64,000 bases of DNA, from contig NZ_WTCR01000017.1 in NCBI RefSeq assembly GCF_009795715.1, positions 1 to 64,000 on the forward strand. The letters are read 5' to 3'. Both the position numbers and the translations under genes were made by a program. Each line of letters begins with the position of its first letter. Positions within the stretch are counted from its first letter, which is position 1. This DNA is from Labilibaculum euxinicum (GTDB lineage Bacteria; Bacteroidota; Bacteroidia; Bacteroidales; Marinifilaceae). The notes under the pieces are model-generated. The model did no database searches. It saw nothing but the letters and a program-made list of their open reading frames with translations, and was not told the DNA's origin. Of the stretch, positions 36,507 to 45,036 are shown one piece after another.

Positions 36507-37367
36507 TTACAACACCATTTTTTGAATTGGAATAATCAATATTCCTTCTGCGCCATTCAATTTTAACTGATCAATGACTCCCCAAAAATCATTCTCGTTT
36601 ATAACAGAGTGAATAGAACTCCATCCTTCCTGTGCCAAAGGCAATACAGTCGGGCTTTTCATTCCAGGCAGCACCTTAATGATATCCTCCACTTTATCAT
36701 TAGGAGCATTCAGCAAAATATATTTGTTGTTTTTTGCGGCTAGTACCGATCTCATCCGAAACAGTAATCGTTCCAATATTGCACTCTTCAGATTGCTGAT
36801 ATTTTTATTCGCAACCAAACAGGCCTCCGAAACCAAAACCTCTTCCACCTCAACCAATCCATTCTTGAACAATGTACTGCCGGAACTCACCAAATCGCAG
36901 ATTCCATCGGCTAAACCAATATTAGGCGCAATTTCAACAGAACCGGAAATTACGTGAATTTCACAATCTAAATTATTGGCATCTAAAAACTGCTGCAAGG
37001 AATTTGGATAGGAAGTGGCTATTTTTTTTCCGTTAAAATATTCCAATCCGGTATACTCCACATCTTTCGGTAAAGCCATTGCCAACCGGCATTTCGAAAA
37101 TCCCAGTTTCTGCAGAACCTCAAGTTCCTTTTGTTTTTCGATAATTACATTCTCTCCTACGATAGCAATATCCGCAACCCCATCCTGAACATACTGAGGA
37201 ATATCAGAATTTCTTAGGTATAAAACTTCGAGCGGAAAGTTGGAGGCATTTGCTTTTAACTGATCTTTTCCATTATCGATGGAAATACCACACTCTTTCA
37301 AAATCCGCAATGAATCTTCCTGCAGTCTTCCTGATTTCTGTACTGCAATTGTTAATTTTTCTCCCAT
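36507..37367 (-). CDS. hisG: ATP phosphoribosyltransferase (long form)
   Basis: A 286-residue first enzyme of histidine synthesis and target of histidine feedback. It starts LTIAVQKSGRLQEDSLRILKECG, contains the PRPP-binding DLVSSGSTLFKNGL and the C-terminal regulatory ACT-like domain (residues about 210-286, with LPGMKSPTVLPLA), so it is the long homohexameric form that needs no HisZ. First structural gene, preceded by a leader peptide and attenuator. Confidence 0.96.
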   Translation of the reverse strand: MGEKLTIAVQKSGRLQEDSLRILKECGISIDNGKDQLKANASNFPLEVLYLRNSDIPQYVQDGVADIAIVGENVIIEKQKELEVLQKLGFSKCRLAMALPKDVEYTGLEYFNGKKIATSYPNSLQQFLDANNLDCEIHVISGSVEIAPNIGLADGICDLVSSGSTLFKNGLVEVEEVLVSEACLVANKNISNLKSAILERLLFRMRSVLAAKNNKYILLNAPNDKVEDIIKVLPGMKSPTVLPLAQEGWSSIHSVINENDFWGVIDQLKLNGAEGILIIPIQKMVL

Positions 37368-37408
37368 GGTTAAAATTTTTGGTGCCTTACGGTATCTGTT
37401 TCAGGCAT

Positions 37409-37442
37409 AAAAAAACGCCCGACTGTTACCAGCGGGCGTTTA
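37409..37442 (-). terminator. his operon attenuator hairpin
   Basis: On the minus strand AACGCCCG-CTGGTAACAGT-CGGGCGTT followed by seven T, between the leader peptide and hisG. It fits transcription attenuation controlled by ribosome stalling at the histidine codons of the leader. Confidence 0.85.
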
Positions 37443-37483
37443 AATGTTAGTTAAAATATCTTTAGAAATACTGCATAACATCC

Positions 37484-37540
37484 TCAGCTCACCGGTTGGT
37501 AAGTATAATGATGATGATGATGAATTGCAGTAAATTTCAT
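37484..37540 (-). CDS. hisL: His operon leader peptide (MKFTAIHHHHHYTYQPVS)
   Basis: An 18-codon frame with five consecutive histidine codons, ending TGA about 40 bases before the attenuator hairpin and about 115 bases before hisG. Histidine-starved ribosomes would stall here and favour an antiterminated transcript. Such leaders are well known in enterobacteria; here the layout is read directly from the sequence and the mechanism is inferred. Confidence 0.85.
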   Translation of the reverse strand: MKFTAIHHHHHYTYQPVS

Positions 37541-37561
37541 TTTTTCTTTTTTGATATGCCA

Positions 37562-37593
37562 CAAAGATTAGTAAAATATTTTAAGCATCCAAA
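37562..37593 (-). promoter_or_regulatory. Probable his operon promoter
   Basis: On the minus strand TTTG, 20 bases, then AATCTTTG (one mismatch to TAnnTTTG). The leader-peptide ATG follows 21 bases after the box. Confidence 0.5.
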
Positions 37594-38093
37594 TTCAGAC
37601 TCAAAGAATTACAATAATATAAACTTAAATTAACAACACCTGATTTAGGCTGCATGTAATAAATTACATGACATTTTACGATGCAAAACCAAACCTTATA
37701 TGGGGGTCATCTCAAAAAAAAACAATTTTTCTTCCTTATACCCCTTATCGTAATCGTTATAAATGCTAAAAACATCATTTTTTATAAATTACCCCCTGTT
37801 TTTCTGTTGTAGTTTTGATTTTTTTAATACTTTTACAAAATCAAACTATTAAATATAGGGGTTACATTAAAAAAAACCACATTTTACAAACCAACACCCC
37901 CACATTACGAATAGTCTGATTGAAATAAACCATTTTTACTAACTATTATAGAAAACCTAAATTTTTACCACATGCAAAAACATTATTTAGCTCTTCGAAA
38001 CAAAGCCACATTGCATTCCGAAGATAAAAAAGAGCAATCCCTTTCTTCAAATTTTCGACAACGGTCGAATTTACGCTTGGTCTAAACCCGAAA

Positions 38094-38126
38094 CCCGAGA
38101 TTCCTTAATCCGGGGAATCTCGGTGT
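38094..38126 (+). other. Stem-loop upstream of the P-II gene
   Basis: CCGAGATTCC pairs perfectly with GGAATCTCGG around TTAATCCGG, followed by TGTTTC. Could be a terminator of an unseen small transcript, or a leader structure. Confidence 0.5.
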
Positions 38127-38183
38127 TTCAATTAGCCAAAAATGAAAGAGTATGATTTGAGAAACTATTAAAACAATTAGCTC

Positions 38184-38531
38184 ATGAAAAAGATCGAAGC
38201 AATTATTCGCAAAACAAAATTTGAAGAAGTAAAAAAAGGCCTGCACAATATCGGAATTGATTACTTGTCATTCTGGGATGTAAGAGGTGTTGGAAAATCA
38301 GTAGAAGAGAGAGTTTATCGAGGTGTAATCTATGACACCAGCAGCATTGAAAGAACATTAATTTCTTTCATTGTGCGGGATAAATATGTTGATAACTGTA
38401 TTGTAAGCATTCGTGAAAATGCTTTCACAGGAGAAATTGGAGACGGTAGAATTTTCGTTTACAATGTTGAGGATGCTTACCGAATTCGAACAGGAGATTC
38501 GGGTGATCGTTCCTTATACGACGAAGAGTAA
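38184..38531 (+). CDS. P-II family nitrogen regulatory protein
   Basis: A 115-residue trimeric signalling protein (GlnB/GlnK type) that binds ATP/ADP and 2-oxoglutarate and gates the ammonium channel. MKKIEAIIRKTKFEEVKKGL at the start, T-loop region EERVYRGVIYD (Tyr50 corresponds to the modified Tyr51 of enteric P-II), and TGEIGDGRIFVYNVEDAYRI with the C-terminal RTGDSGDRS. The T-loop and the strand after it differ more than usual from enteric P-II. It lies 35 bp before amtB, the classic glnK-amtB pair. Confidence 0.92.
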   Translation: MKKIEAIIRKTKFEEVKKGLHNIGIDYLSFWDVRGVGKSVEERVYRGVIYDTSSIERTLISFIVRDKYVDNCIVSIRENAFTGEIGDGRIFVYNVEDAYRIRTGDSGDRSLYDEE

Positions 38532-38566
38532 TCAACAAACATTTTTCACTATTTAAATTACCTATC

Positions 38567-39808
38567 ATGGAAGAAACACTTACTTTAAATACTTTACAAG
38601 CAGCCGTTACCGAAACGGGACACTCAATTGATATTGTTTGGGTTTTAATAGCAACAGCACTTGTTATGTTTATGCAACCAGGATTTGCCATGGCTGAAGC
38701 TGGTTTTACAAGATCAAAAAACACAGCCAATATCCTAATGAAAAATCTTGTTGATTTTGCTGTTGGATCCATTGCATTTTTCCTAATTGGATACGCCCTG
38801 ATGTTTGGAACAGATATAGGAGGATTGATTGGAAAACTGCCTTTTATGGAAGATGTCAGACCAGATATTGACCTGTCATTTTTAATGTTCCAAACCGTTT
38901 TTGCGGCAACAGCAGCTACCATTGTATCCGGCGCCGTAGCTGAACGAACCGAATTTAAAGCCTATATACTTTTTAGTATTGTAACTACAGCTATTGTTTA
39001 CCCAATATCAGGACACTGGATTTGGGGTGGTGGATGGCTAAGCGAACTTGGCTTTCACGATTTTGCCGGATCAACTGTTGTTCACTCCGTTGGAGCATGG
39101 ATGGGACTTGTAGGAGCAGCTATAATTGGCCCCAGAATAGGAAAATATAATGGTAAAGTCAATGCAATTCCCGGTCACAACCTTACCTTTGCAGCACTTG
39201 GTGTATTTATTCTTTGGTTTGGGTGGTTCGGTTTTAATGCGGGCTCTCAATTAGCTGCTAACGGAACAGCAAATACTGTAGCAATATCTCATATATTCCT
39301 GACAACCAACCTATCTGCAGCTGCAGGTACATTAGCCGCACTGCTAATTAGCTGGATTCGCTATAAACGTCCTACTCTTTCATTGAGTCTGAACGGCTCA
39401 TTAGCCGGCTTGGTAGCAATTACTGCCGGTTGTGATATTGTATCACCTGAATCTGCTATTATTATTGGTTTAATTGCTGGTACAGCACTTGTATTTGGCG
39501 TTGAATTTATTGACAAAGTTTTACGGATTGACGATCCGGTAGGCGCTGTAACCGTACACGGAATTAATGGTGCCCTGGGAACAATATTAGTAGGATTTTT
39601 CGCCAAAGAAGGCGGTGTATTCTACGGAGGTGGTTTCGGTTTACTGGGAGTTCAGGTTTTAGGTGTTGTTGCTGTTGCAGCATGGGCCCTGGGAACAGCA
39701 TATATTATTTTTAAAGTACTAAAAGTAACTGTTGGACTAAGAGTATCTGCCCGTATCGAAGAAGAAGGTCTTGACATCTACGAACATGGAGAAAAAGCAT
39801 ATCACTAA
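38567..39808 (+). CDS. amt: Ammonium transporter
   Basis: A 413-residue channel of the Amt/Mep/Rh family with about 11 membrane helices. Family signatures: MFMQPGFAMAEAGFTRSKNTANILMKN split over the first helices, DFAGSTVVHSVGAWMGLVGA (first pore His), WFGWFGFNAGS and the later DDPVGAVTVHGINGALGTI (second pore His). Imports ammonium under nitrogen limitation; P-II directly upstream would block it when nitrogen is plentiful. A clear terminator follows. Confidence 0.94.
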   Translation: MEETLTLNTLQAAVTETGHSIDIVWVLIATALVMFMQPGFAMAEAGFTRSKNTANILMKNLVDFAVGSIAFFLIGYALMFGTDIGGLIGKLPFMEDVRPDIDLSFLMFQTVFAATAATIVSGAVAERTEFKAYILFSIVTTAIVYPISGHWIWGGGWLSELGFHDFAGSTVVHSVGAWMGLVGAAIIGPRIGKYNGKVNAIPGHNLTFAALGVFILWFGWFGFNAGSQLAANGTANTVAISHIFLTTNLSAAAGTLAALLISWIRYKRPTLSLSLNGSLAGLVAITAGCDIVSPESAIIIGLIAGTALVFGVEFIDKVLRIDDPVGAVTVHGINGALGTILVGFFAKEGGVFYGGGFGLLGVQVLGVVAVAAWALGTAYIIFKVLKVTVGLRVSARIEEEGLDIYEHGEKAYH

Positions 39809-39834
39809 CACTTTCTCATAAACTTGTTTCTCAT

Positions 39835-39876
39835 AAATGGTAAGGTACAATATTTGTTCCTTGCCATTTTTTTTTG
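39835..39876 (+). terminator. Rho-independent terminator after amt
   Basis: AAATGGTAAGG...CCTTGCCATTT stem followed by a long T run. Confidence 0.85.
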
Positions 39877-39979
39877 CTTAGCCATGTTTTATTGCTAGAT
39901 ACTTTGTAATTTCATGTGAAATTCTGCGTTAGATTAGAATGAATAATCACAAGTTTTTAACCAAATAAAATTAAATCAA

Positions 39980-40561
39980 ATGAAGAAAGTAAATGTATTT
40001 TTATTAGCCTGTTTTTTTCTAGTGCTAAGCATTGGACAATCCGGTTGTTACGGACCATTCCGCCTAACAAAAAATTTGCACGAATGGAATGGCACTGTAG
40101 GTGACAAATTCATTAACGCACTGGTATTTTTTGCTTTTATTGTAATTCCTGTTTACGAAGTTGCTGTTTTTGTTGACGGCGTTGTACTAAATACCATTGA
40201 ATTTTGGACCGGAGATAATCCTGTTACAATGGGCGAAAATGATAAAGATATTCAAATTGTAAAAAAAGACGGTAATAAATACCGTATCACAGCCACGCAA
40301 AATAAATTTCATATAGAACAACTTCAAGGTGACAACAAAGGTGATACAGCAGAATTAATCTTCAATCCTGAGAATAACTCATGGAGTTTAAAAGATGGCA
40401 ATAAAGAACTTCAGAAACTTGTTGATTTAAATGTTGAAGCGAATCTGATTCACATCTACAAACCTGATGGTCAGACTGTAACTTTTGATCAGAATACAAA
40501 TAATATGGCATCTATTGAAGCCCAACTAAAAACAGAATCAGTAAACTGGGCTCGAAAATAA
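39980..40561 (+). CDS. DUF3332 family lipoprotein
   Basis: A 193-residue protein. Its signal MKKVNVFLLACFFLVLSIGQSGC holds a lipobox QSGC, directly followed by YGPFRLTKNLHEWNGTVGDKF, a hydrophobic helix (about 46-70) and VVLNTIEFWTGDNP, the conserved core of DUF3332. The C-terminal part (IQIVKKDGNKYRITATQNK on) is a small beta domain. Function unknown; members are often small and expressed in many marine bacteria. Own terminator at 40586. Confidence 0.85.
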   Translation: MKKVNVFLLACFFLVLSIGQSGCYGPFRLTKNLHEWNGTVGDKFINALVFFAFIVIPVYEVAVFVDGVVLNTIEFWTGDNPVTMGENDKDIQIVKKDGNKYRITATQNKFHIEQLQGDNKGDTAELIFNPENNSWSLKDGNKELQKLVDLNVEANLIHIYKPDGQTVTFDQNTNNMASIEAQLKTESVNWARK

Positions 40562-40585
40562 ACGATAAACCCAGCCAAAACGAAT

Positions 40586-40623
40586 GAAACCCCAATTGTT
40601 GTGTCTGACTTTTGGGGTTTCCT
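40586..40623 (+). terminator. Rho-independent terminator after the DUF3332 gene
   Basis: GAAACCCCAA...TTGGGGTTTC stem with a moderate T-rich tail. Confidence 0.7.
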
Positions 40624-40725
40624 TCAATTACATTGGCCTCAACACTAAAATTATATAGTCTAAAAATTTTTTCCTTGAACTGATAGATGTAACTTTATTT
40701 GGTAATGATTCAACTTTAGGACAAT

Positions 40726-43386
40726 ATGAACGCAAAAGTAACTGAACATATCAAAAGTGCTTTTTCAAGGTATTTTTTTATCTTTCTTTTACTTTTATCA
40801 CATTTATACTCTTTTAGTTTACCTCTCAGTAAATCTCCCGAAAACAAAAAAATCACCCTACAACTTAAATACTTTCATCAATTTCAATTTGCGGGCTATT
40901 ATGCCGCTCTTCACAAAGGATTTTATGAAGATGCAGGATTAACAGTTGAATTAATTGAAGGGGGTACAATAAACTCAATAAGTAAGGTATTAAACGGTGA
41001 GGCTGATTACGGCATCGCTGCTAATGATTTACTAATAGAACGACTTAACAACAAACCAATAGTTTTATTAGCCTCCATATTCCAAAGCTCTCCTTCCATA
41101 TTTATCTGCCTGAAAGAATCAAACATTCATACGGCGCATGATCTTATCAACAAAAGAATAATGTTGTTGGATGAATACAGAGACCCGGAACTAATGGCCA
41201 TTTTTTATAAGGAAGGGATTCAAATAAATAACATCAACCGGATTAGCACAACCTACAATATTAATGATTTGATTGATGGAAAAACTGATGCATTAAATGC
41301 GTACTCTACCAACGAGGCCTTTTATCTGGAGGAAAAAAACATTCCATACACTATAATATCACCCAAAACCTACGGTATCGATTTTTATGGTGACTGCCTG
41401 TTCACAAGCGAAAAAGAAATCAAAAATCACCCAAAAAGAGTTAAGGCATTTCTAGAGGCAAGCAAAAAAGGCTGGGAATACGCGCTAAAGAATCAAGATG
41501 AAATTATCGATTTAATTCTTGAAAAATATTCAGTAAATAAAACCCGGGAGCATTTAGAATTTGAAGCAAATGAAATTCAAAAGCTAATTCTGAATGAGTA
41601 TGTTGAGATTGGTCATATCAACCCCGGCAGATGGGAAAACATTGCCGAAACATGCTCTAAGATGGGAATGATCTCAAAAAACTACGACTTAAACGGTTTT
41701 ATATACCAACAAGAAACATACAACACTCCTGCATGGCTAAAATGGGTACTGGGAATTGCCATATCACTTAGTGCTATCGTAATTGCCATATCTTATTATC
41801 TGTATTTCTTTAACAAACAATTGCAAAAAGCCGTTTCGAAACAAACATCAAACCTACGCCAAAAAAACATCGAATTGCAAAATGAAATATCAGAAAGAAT
41901 AAAAACTGTAGCTGCACTAAAGCAATCTGAAAAGAGATTTCGAGAGATGATTGAAAATCTGCCCTCAGGAGCTATTTTAGTAGAAGAAGATGAAAGTTTG
42001 TTCTCCAATAAAAAAGCATTTGAAATTACCGGTTATACCAATTCCGAACTGCCAGATATCAACTCATGGTTTTCAACCCTTTATCCAAAGAACAGGGGAG
42101 AAAACATTCAATTGTATTTGGAAAATAAAATCAACAACTTTAAGAATGCATCGATCTCAAGCATAACATGTAAAAATGGTGATCGCAGGCATATTGAATT
42201 TCATGCCTACAAGTTTGACAACAAGGAAATTTGGCTGATAAATGATATAACAGAAAGATTAAAAACTGAAAATGATTTAATCTCCAGCGAAAATAAACTC
42301 AGAACTTATATTGAAGAATCTCCAAACGGTTTGGTTATTTTCAATTCAAACACAAAGGTGAATTTTGCTAATCAGGCGTTTAAAGACCTTATGGAAATTT
42401 CTGAATCCAAATTAGATGATATTTGTATTACTGATTTTTTTGCTCCCACACATCTTCAACAAAATAAAAAACTCTTCAATCAGCTTTTAAACAAAGGAAA
42501 AACTCAAGGCGAAATATTCATTCAAACAACATCCGGCAAAAACATTCCGGTATACATCAGTGCTGTTCAATTAATCAATCAGGAATTTTTAGCTTTTATT
42601 GTCGATATTTCAGCAATAAAAGAAGCAGAGAACAAATTAACCCTGGCATTAAAACATGCAGAAGAAAGCGACCGTTTAAAATCTGCATTCCTAGCCAATA
42701 TGAGTCATGAAATAAGAACTCCTATGAATGGGATTTTGGGATTTAGTCAACTACTGCTAAAAGAGGATCTAAGTCAGGAAAAAAAAGAAAGATACATTGA
42801 TATACTAACACAAAACGGGAAACAGCTTTTAGTGATTATCGACAACATTATTGATATTTCTTATCTGGAAGTAAACCAACTTAAAATAAATTCTTCTGCT
42901 TTTTCGATTCAACAATTATTCGATAATCTGCAGCTTTTTTTTTCTGTTGATAAAAACAGATACAAAAAAGATCATTTGGAAATTCGTTTCAACAATACAG
43001 TCTCCGTTGAACATGATCAAATAAGTTCTGACTATGAAAAAATCAATCAGATACTCATCAACTTAATAAACAATGCTTTAAAATTTACCGAAAAGGGAAC
43101 AATAGCCATATCATCAAGAATTGAAAAATCCTTGCTTTACATCACTGTTGAAGACAGCGGGATTGGCATCCCCAAGGAAAAACAGGATATAATTTTTGAA
43201 CGTTTCGGTCAGGTAGAAAACACCTACACCCGTCAATTTGGTGGTGCCGGCCTCGGCCTACCTATTTCGAAAGGCTTAATCGAACTTTTAGGTGGTGAAA
43301 TATTTTTCGAATCCAATGTCGGAATTGGCTCAAAATTCGAATTTTACATCCCTATCAACAAAAAAAAGAAGATGACAAAAAATTAG
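40726..43386 (+). CDS. Sensor histidine kinase with NMT1/THI5-like binding domain and two PAS domains
   Basis: An 886-residue membrane receptor. After a signal helix, residues about 40-315 form an ABC-type periplasmic binding domain of the NMT1/THI5 (thiamine-precursor) family: LQLKYFHQFQFAGYYAALHKGFYEDAGL, then EGGTINSISKVLNGEADYGIAANDLL split over the fold. A membrane helix (about 337-360) leads to a coiled coil, two PAS domains (about 400-520 and 525-640), a HisKA domain with phospho-acceptor His661 in MSHEIRTPMNG, and a complete HATPase (NLINNALKF, DSGIGIPKE, GGAGLGLPI). It probably senses a small pyrimidine- or amine-like ligand. No response regulator is adjacent, so its partner is unknown. 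Confidence 0.88.
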   Translation: MNAKVTEHIKSAFSRYFFIFLLLLSHLYSFSLPLSKSPENKKITLQLKYFHQFQFAGYYAALHKGFYEDAGLTVELIEGGTINSISKVLNGEADYGIAANDLLIERLNNKPIVLLASIFQSSPSIFICLKESNIHTAHDLINKRIMLLDEYRDPELMAIFYKEGIQINNINRISTTYNINDLIDGKTDALNAYSTNEAFYLEEKNIPYTIISPKTYGIDFYGDCLFTSEKEIKNHPKRVKAFLEASKKGWEYALKNQDEIIDLILEKYSVNKTREHLEFEANEIQKLILNEYVEIGHINPGRWENIAETCSKMGMISKNYDLNGFIYQQETYNTPAWLKWVLGIAISLSAIVIAISYYLYFFNKQLQKAVSKQTSNLRQKNIELQNEISERIKTVAALKQSEKRFREMIENLPSGAILVEEDESLFSNKKAFEITGYTNSELPDINSWFSTLYPKNRGENIQLYLENKINNFKNASISSITCKNGDRRHIEFHAYKFDNKEIWLINDITERLKTENDLISSENKLRTYIEESPNGLVIFNSNTKVNFANQAFKDLMEISESKLDDICITDFFAPTHLQQNKKLFNQLLNKGKTQGEIFIQTTSGKNIPVYISAVQLINQEFLAFIVDISAIKEAENKLTLALKHAEESDRLKSAFLANMSHEIRTPMNGILGFSQLLLKEDLSQEKKERYIDILTQNGKQLLVIIDNIIDISYLEVNQLKINSSAFSIQQLFDNLQLFFSVDKNRYKKDHLEIRFNNTVSVEHDQISSDYEKINQILINLINNALKFTEKGTIAISSRIEKSLLYITVEDSGIGIPKEKQDIIFERFGQVENTYTRQFGGAGLGLPISKGLIELLGGEIFFESNVGIGSKFEFYIPINKKKKMTKN

Positions 43387-43411
43387 CCTTGGAAGTAGAA
43401 AACACAAACTA

Positions 43412-43574
43412 ATACCAAATTAACATCAAAACATGCCTTATAAAATGTTTCTTTTCAGCTATATCTTCGTTAAAAAAGATGCATCGTAACATGGCTGTGC
43501 TTTACTTTTTTGCCTCGATACAGCTAAAAATTAATTCATTTTAATTAAAGTCTGTTTTGAAATTAAATTGGTAT
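43412..43574. mobile_element. MITE-like element
   Basis: A 163-bp non-coding unit with terminal inverted repeats ATACCAAATTAA...TCAAAACA and TGTTTTGA...TTAAATTGGTAT (19 of 22 positions pair). The termini are flanked by A/T bases compatible with a short AT target duplication. It lies between the convergent kinase and glycosyltransferase genes. Confidence 0.5.
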
Positions 43575-43590
43575 AATTTAGGACTTGAAT

Positions 43591-45036
43591 CTATTCTTTT
43601 TTAATTTTTCCCTTTTGGTGAAGAAATCCTTTTCGCTCCATTTTACCCCAACTTCTGTTTCCCATTAAATATTCTATATTTCCTTTAACTGCGAAAAATA
43701 AACTTATTGGATGAAGAATAAATGGCTCTAACAAGGCCGCAATCCACAAGCGGAAAACGTCCATTTTTCGTTCGTAACGATGAAAAGTTAATTCCTCGTA
43801 CAAAATTGCCCACGTAGAAAAAAACACCGCAAAAGTATATACAAACAAAGACGTAACCAGTATAAAGCTCACACTTAAATTATCTGTAAAAAACAACACA
43901 ATCATATAGATTATACCCACCACTTCTACCAGAGGTGCCAACCACTCAAATAAAAACCAGAAAGGATAACCTAACAAACCCATTGCACCATATTGTGGTG
44001 AAAGAAATATTTTTGAATGATCAGTGAGTGTTTCAATCGTACCACGGGTCCACCTACTCCTCTGTCTGCCAAACACCTTCAAACTTACAGGAGCTTCTGT
44101 CCAGCACAAAGGATCAGGAACATATTCGATCTTATACTTCTCGCGATTCTCGGACATGTATCTTCGAATTCGAACAACCAATTCCATATCCTCACCAATC
44201 GAATGTGCATAACCACCACTTTGAACCACCACTTCCCTGTCGAACATTCCCATTGCACCTGAAATAATAATCAGTCCATCGAGCTGAGCCCAAGCCATTC
44301 TGCCCATTAGAAATGAACGTGTATATTCCAAAACCTGCATTCTGGCTAAAATATTCCGAGGAACTTTCACATTGGTTATTCGTCCGTTTTCAACCAAACA
44401 CGAGTTGGCTATCCGCACAACGCCCCCGGCAGCAATTACCCTTCTGTCGGTTCTTTCCAGGAATGGCTTAACTAATTTCAAAACGGCATCCGGCTCCAAA
44501 ATAGAATCAGCATCAATCGCCATAAATAAAGCTTTATCTGATACATTAATTCCTGCATTCAAGGCATCTGCTTTCCCTCCGTTTTCTTTGTCGATAACCA
44601 CTAAATTGGAATAGGTAGAAAGAATCGATTTGTACACTCCTCTCACCTCTTTAGTTGGAATCTCCATATTAACTGCAAAATCAACCTTCTCTAATTTAAA
44701 TGCAGTTTGCAAATCCTCAAATGTCGAATCCGTACTCCCATCATTAATAACGATAACATCAAAATTATTATAATGAATCGTATAAATAGACTCAACATTA
44801 TCTACAATAGTTTTGGACTCATTAAATGCCGGCACAAGCACCGAAACAGAAGGAACCAAAGGAGAATCAAGAATTACATTGTAATCTACAAAGCTATTCT
44901 TCTTCAAATAATAATTCAAAGCAACTCCGGAAATAATACTCAGTGTAGTATAACTAAAGATCAAAAGAAATGCATAGGAGATAAAAATCCCATCCAAAAA
45001 ATAACTTATAAATCTTATAAACTCATCGTAATTCAT
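43591..45036 (-). CDS. Processive family 2 glycosyltransferase (exopolysaccharide synthase type)
   Basis: A 481-residue membrane enzyme. A hydrophobic N-terminus (about 15-40) precedes a GT2 catalytic domain with VPAFNESKTIVDNVES, INDGSTDST, the DAD of AIDADS, the GEDMEL acid, and the processivity motif QRSRW, followed by three or four C-terminal membrane helices. This is the layout of hyaluronan, cellulose and poly-N-acetylglucosamine synthases. It overlaps the upstream HEAT gene by 4 bp. No PilZ domain. The polymer cannot be named from sequence. Confidence 0.85.
   Translation of the reverse strand: MNYDEFIRFISYFLDGIFISYAFLLIFSYTTLSIISGVALNYYLKKNSFVDYNVILDSPLVPSVSVLVPAFNESKTIVDNVESIYTIHYNNFDVIVINDGSTDSTFEDLQTAFKLEKVDFAVNMEIPTKEVRGVYKSILSTYSNLVVIDKENGGKADALNAGINVSDKALFMAIDADSILEPDAVLKLVKPFLERTDRRVIAAGGVVRIANSCLVENGRITNVKVPRNILARMQVLEYTRSFLMGRMAWAQLDGLIIISGAMGMFDREVVVQSGGYAHSIGEDMELVVRIRRYMSENREKYKIEYVPDPLCWTEAPVSLKVFGRQRSRWTRGTIETLTDHSKIFLSPQYGAMGLLGYPFWFLFEWLAPLVEVVGIIYMIVLFFTDNLSVSFILVTSLFVYTFAVFFSTWAILYEELTFHRYERKMDVFRLWIAALLEPFILHPISLFFAVKGNIEYLMGNRSWGKMERKGFLHQKGKIKKE

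Larger units (their letters stand above)
37541..38183. other. Long intergenic region between divergent his operon and glnB-amtB
   Basis: About 640 bp, AT-rich. The his promoter is at the left end. In the middle are five G/C tracts in AT-rich context (TATATGGGGGTCA at 37697, TATACCCCTTATC at 37737, TTACCCCCTG at 37787, TATAGGGGTTACA at 37854, ACACCCCCACA at 37893), and at the right a hairpin (38094-38126). No gene seen. Confidence 0.5.
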
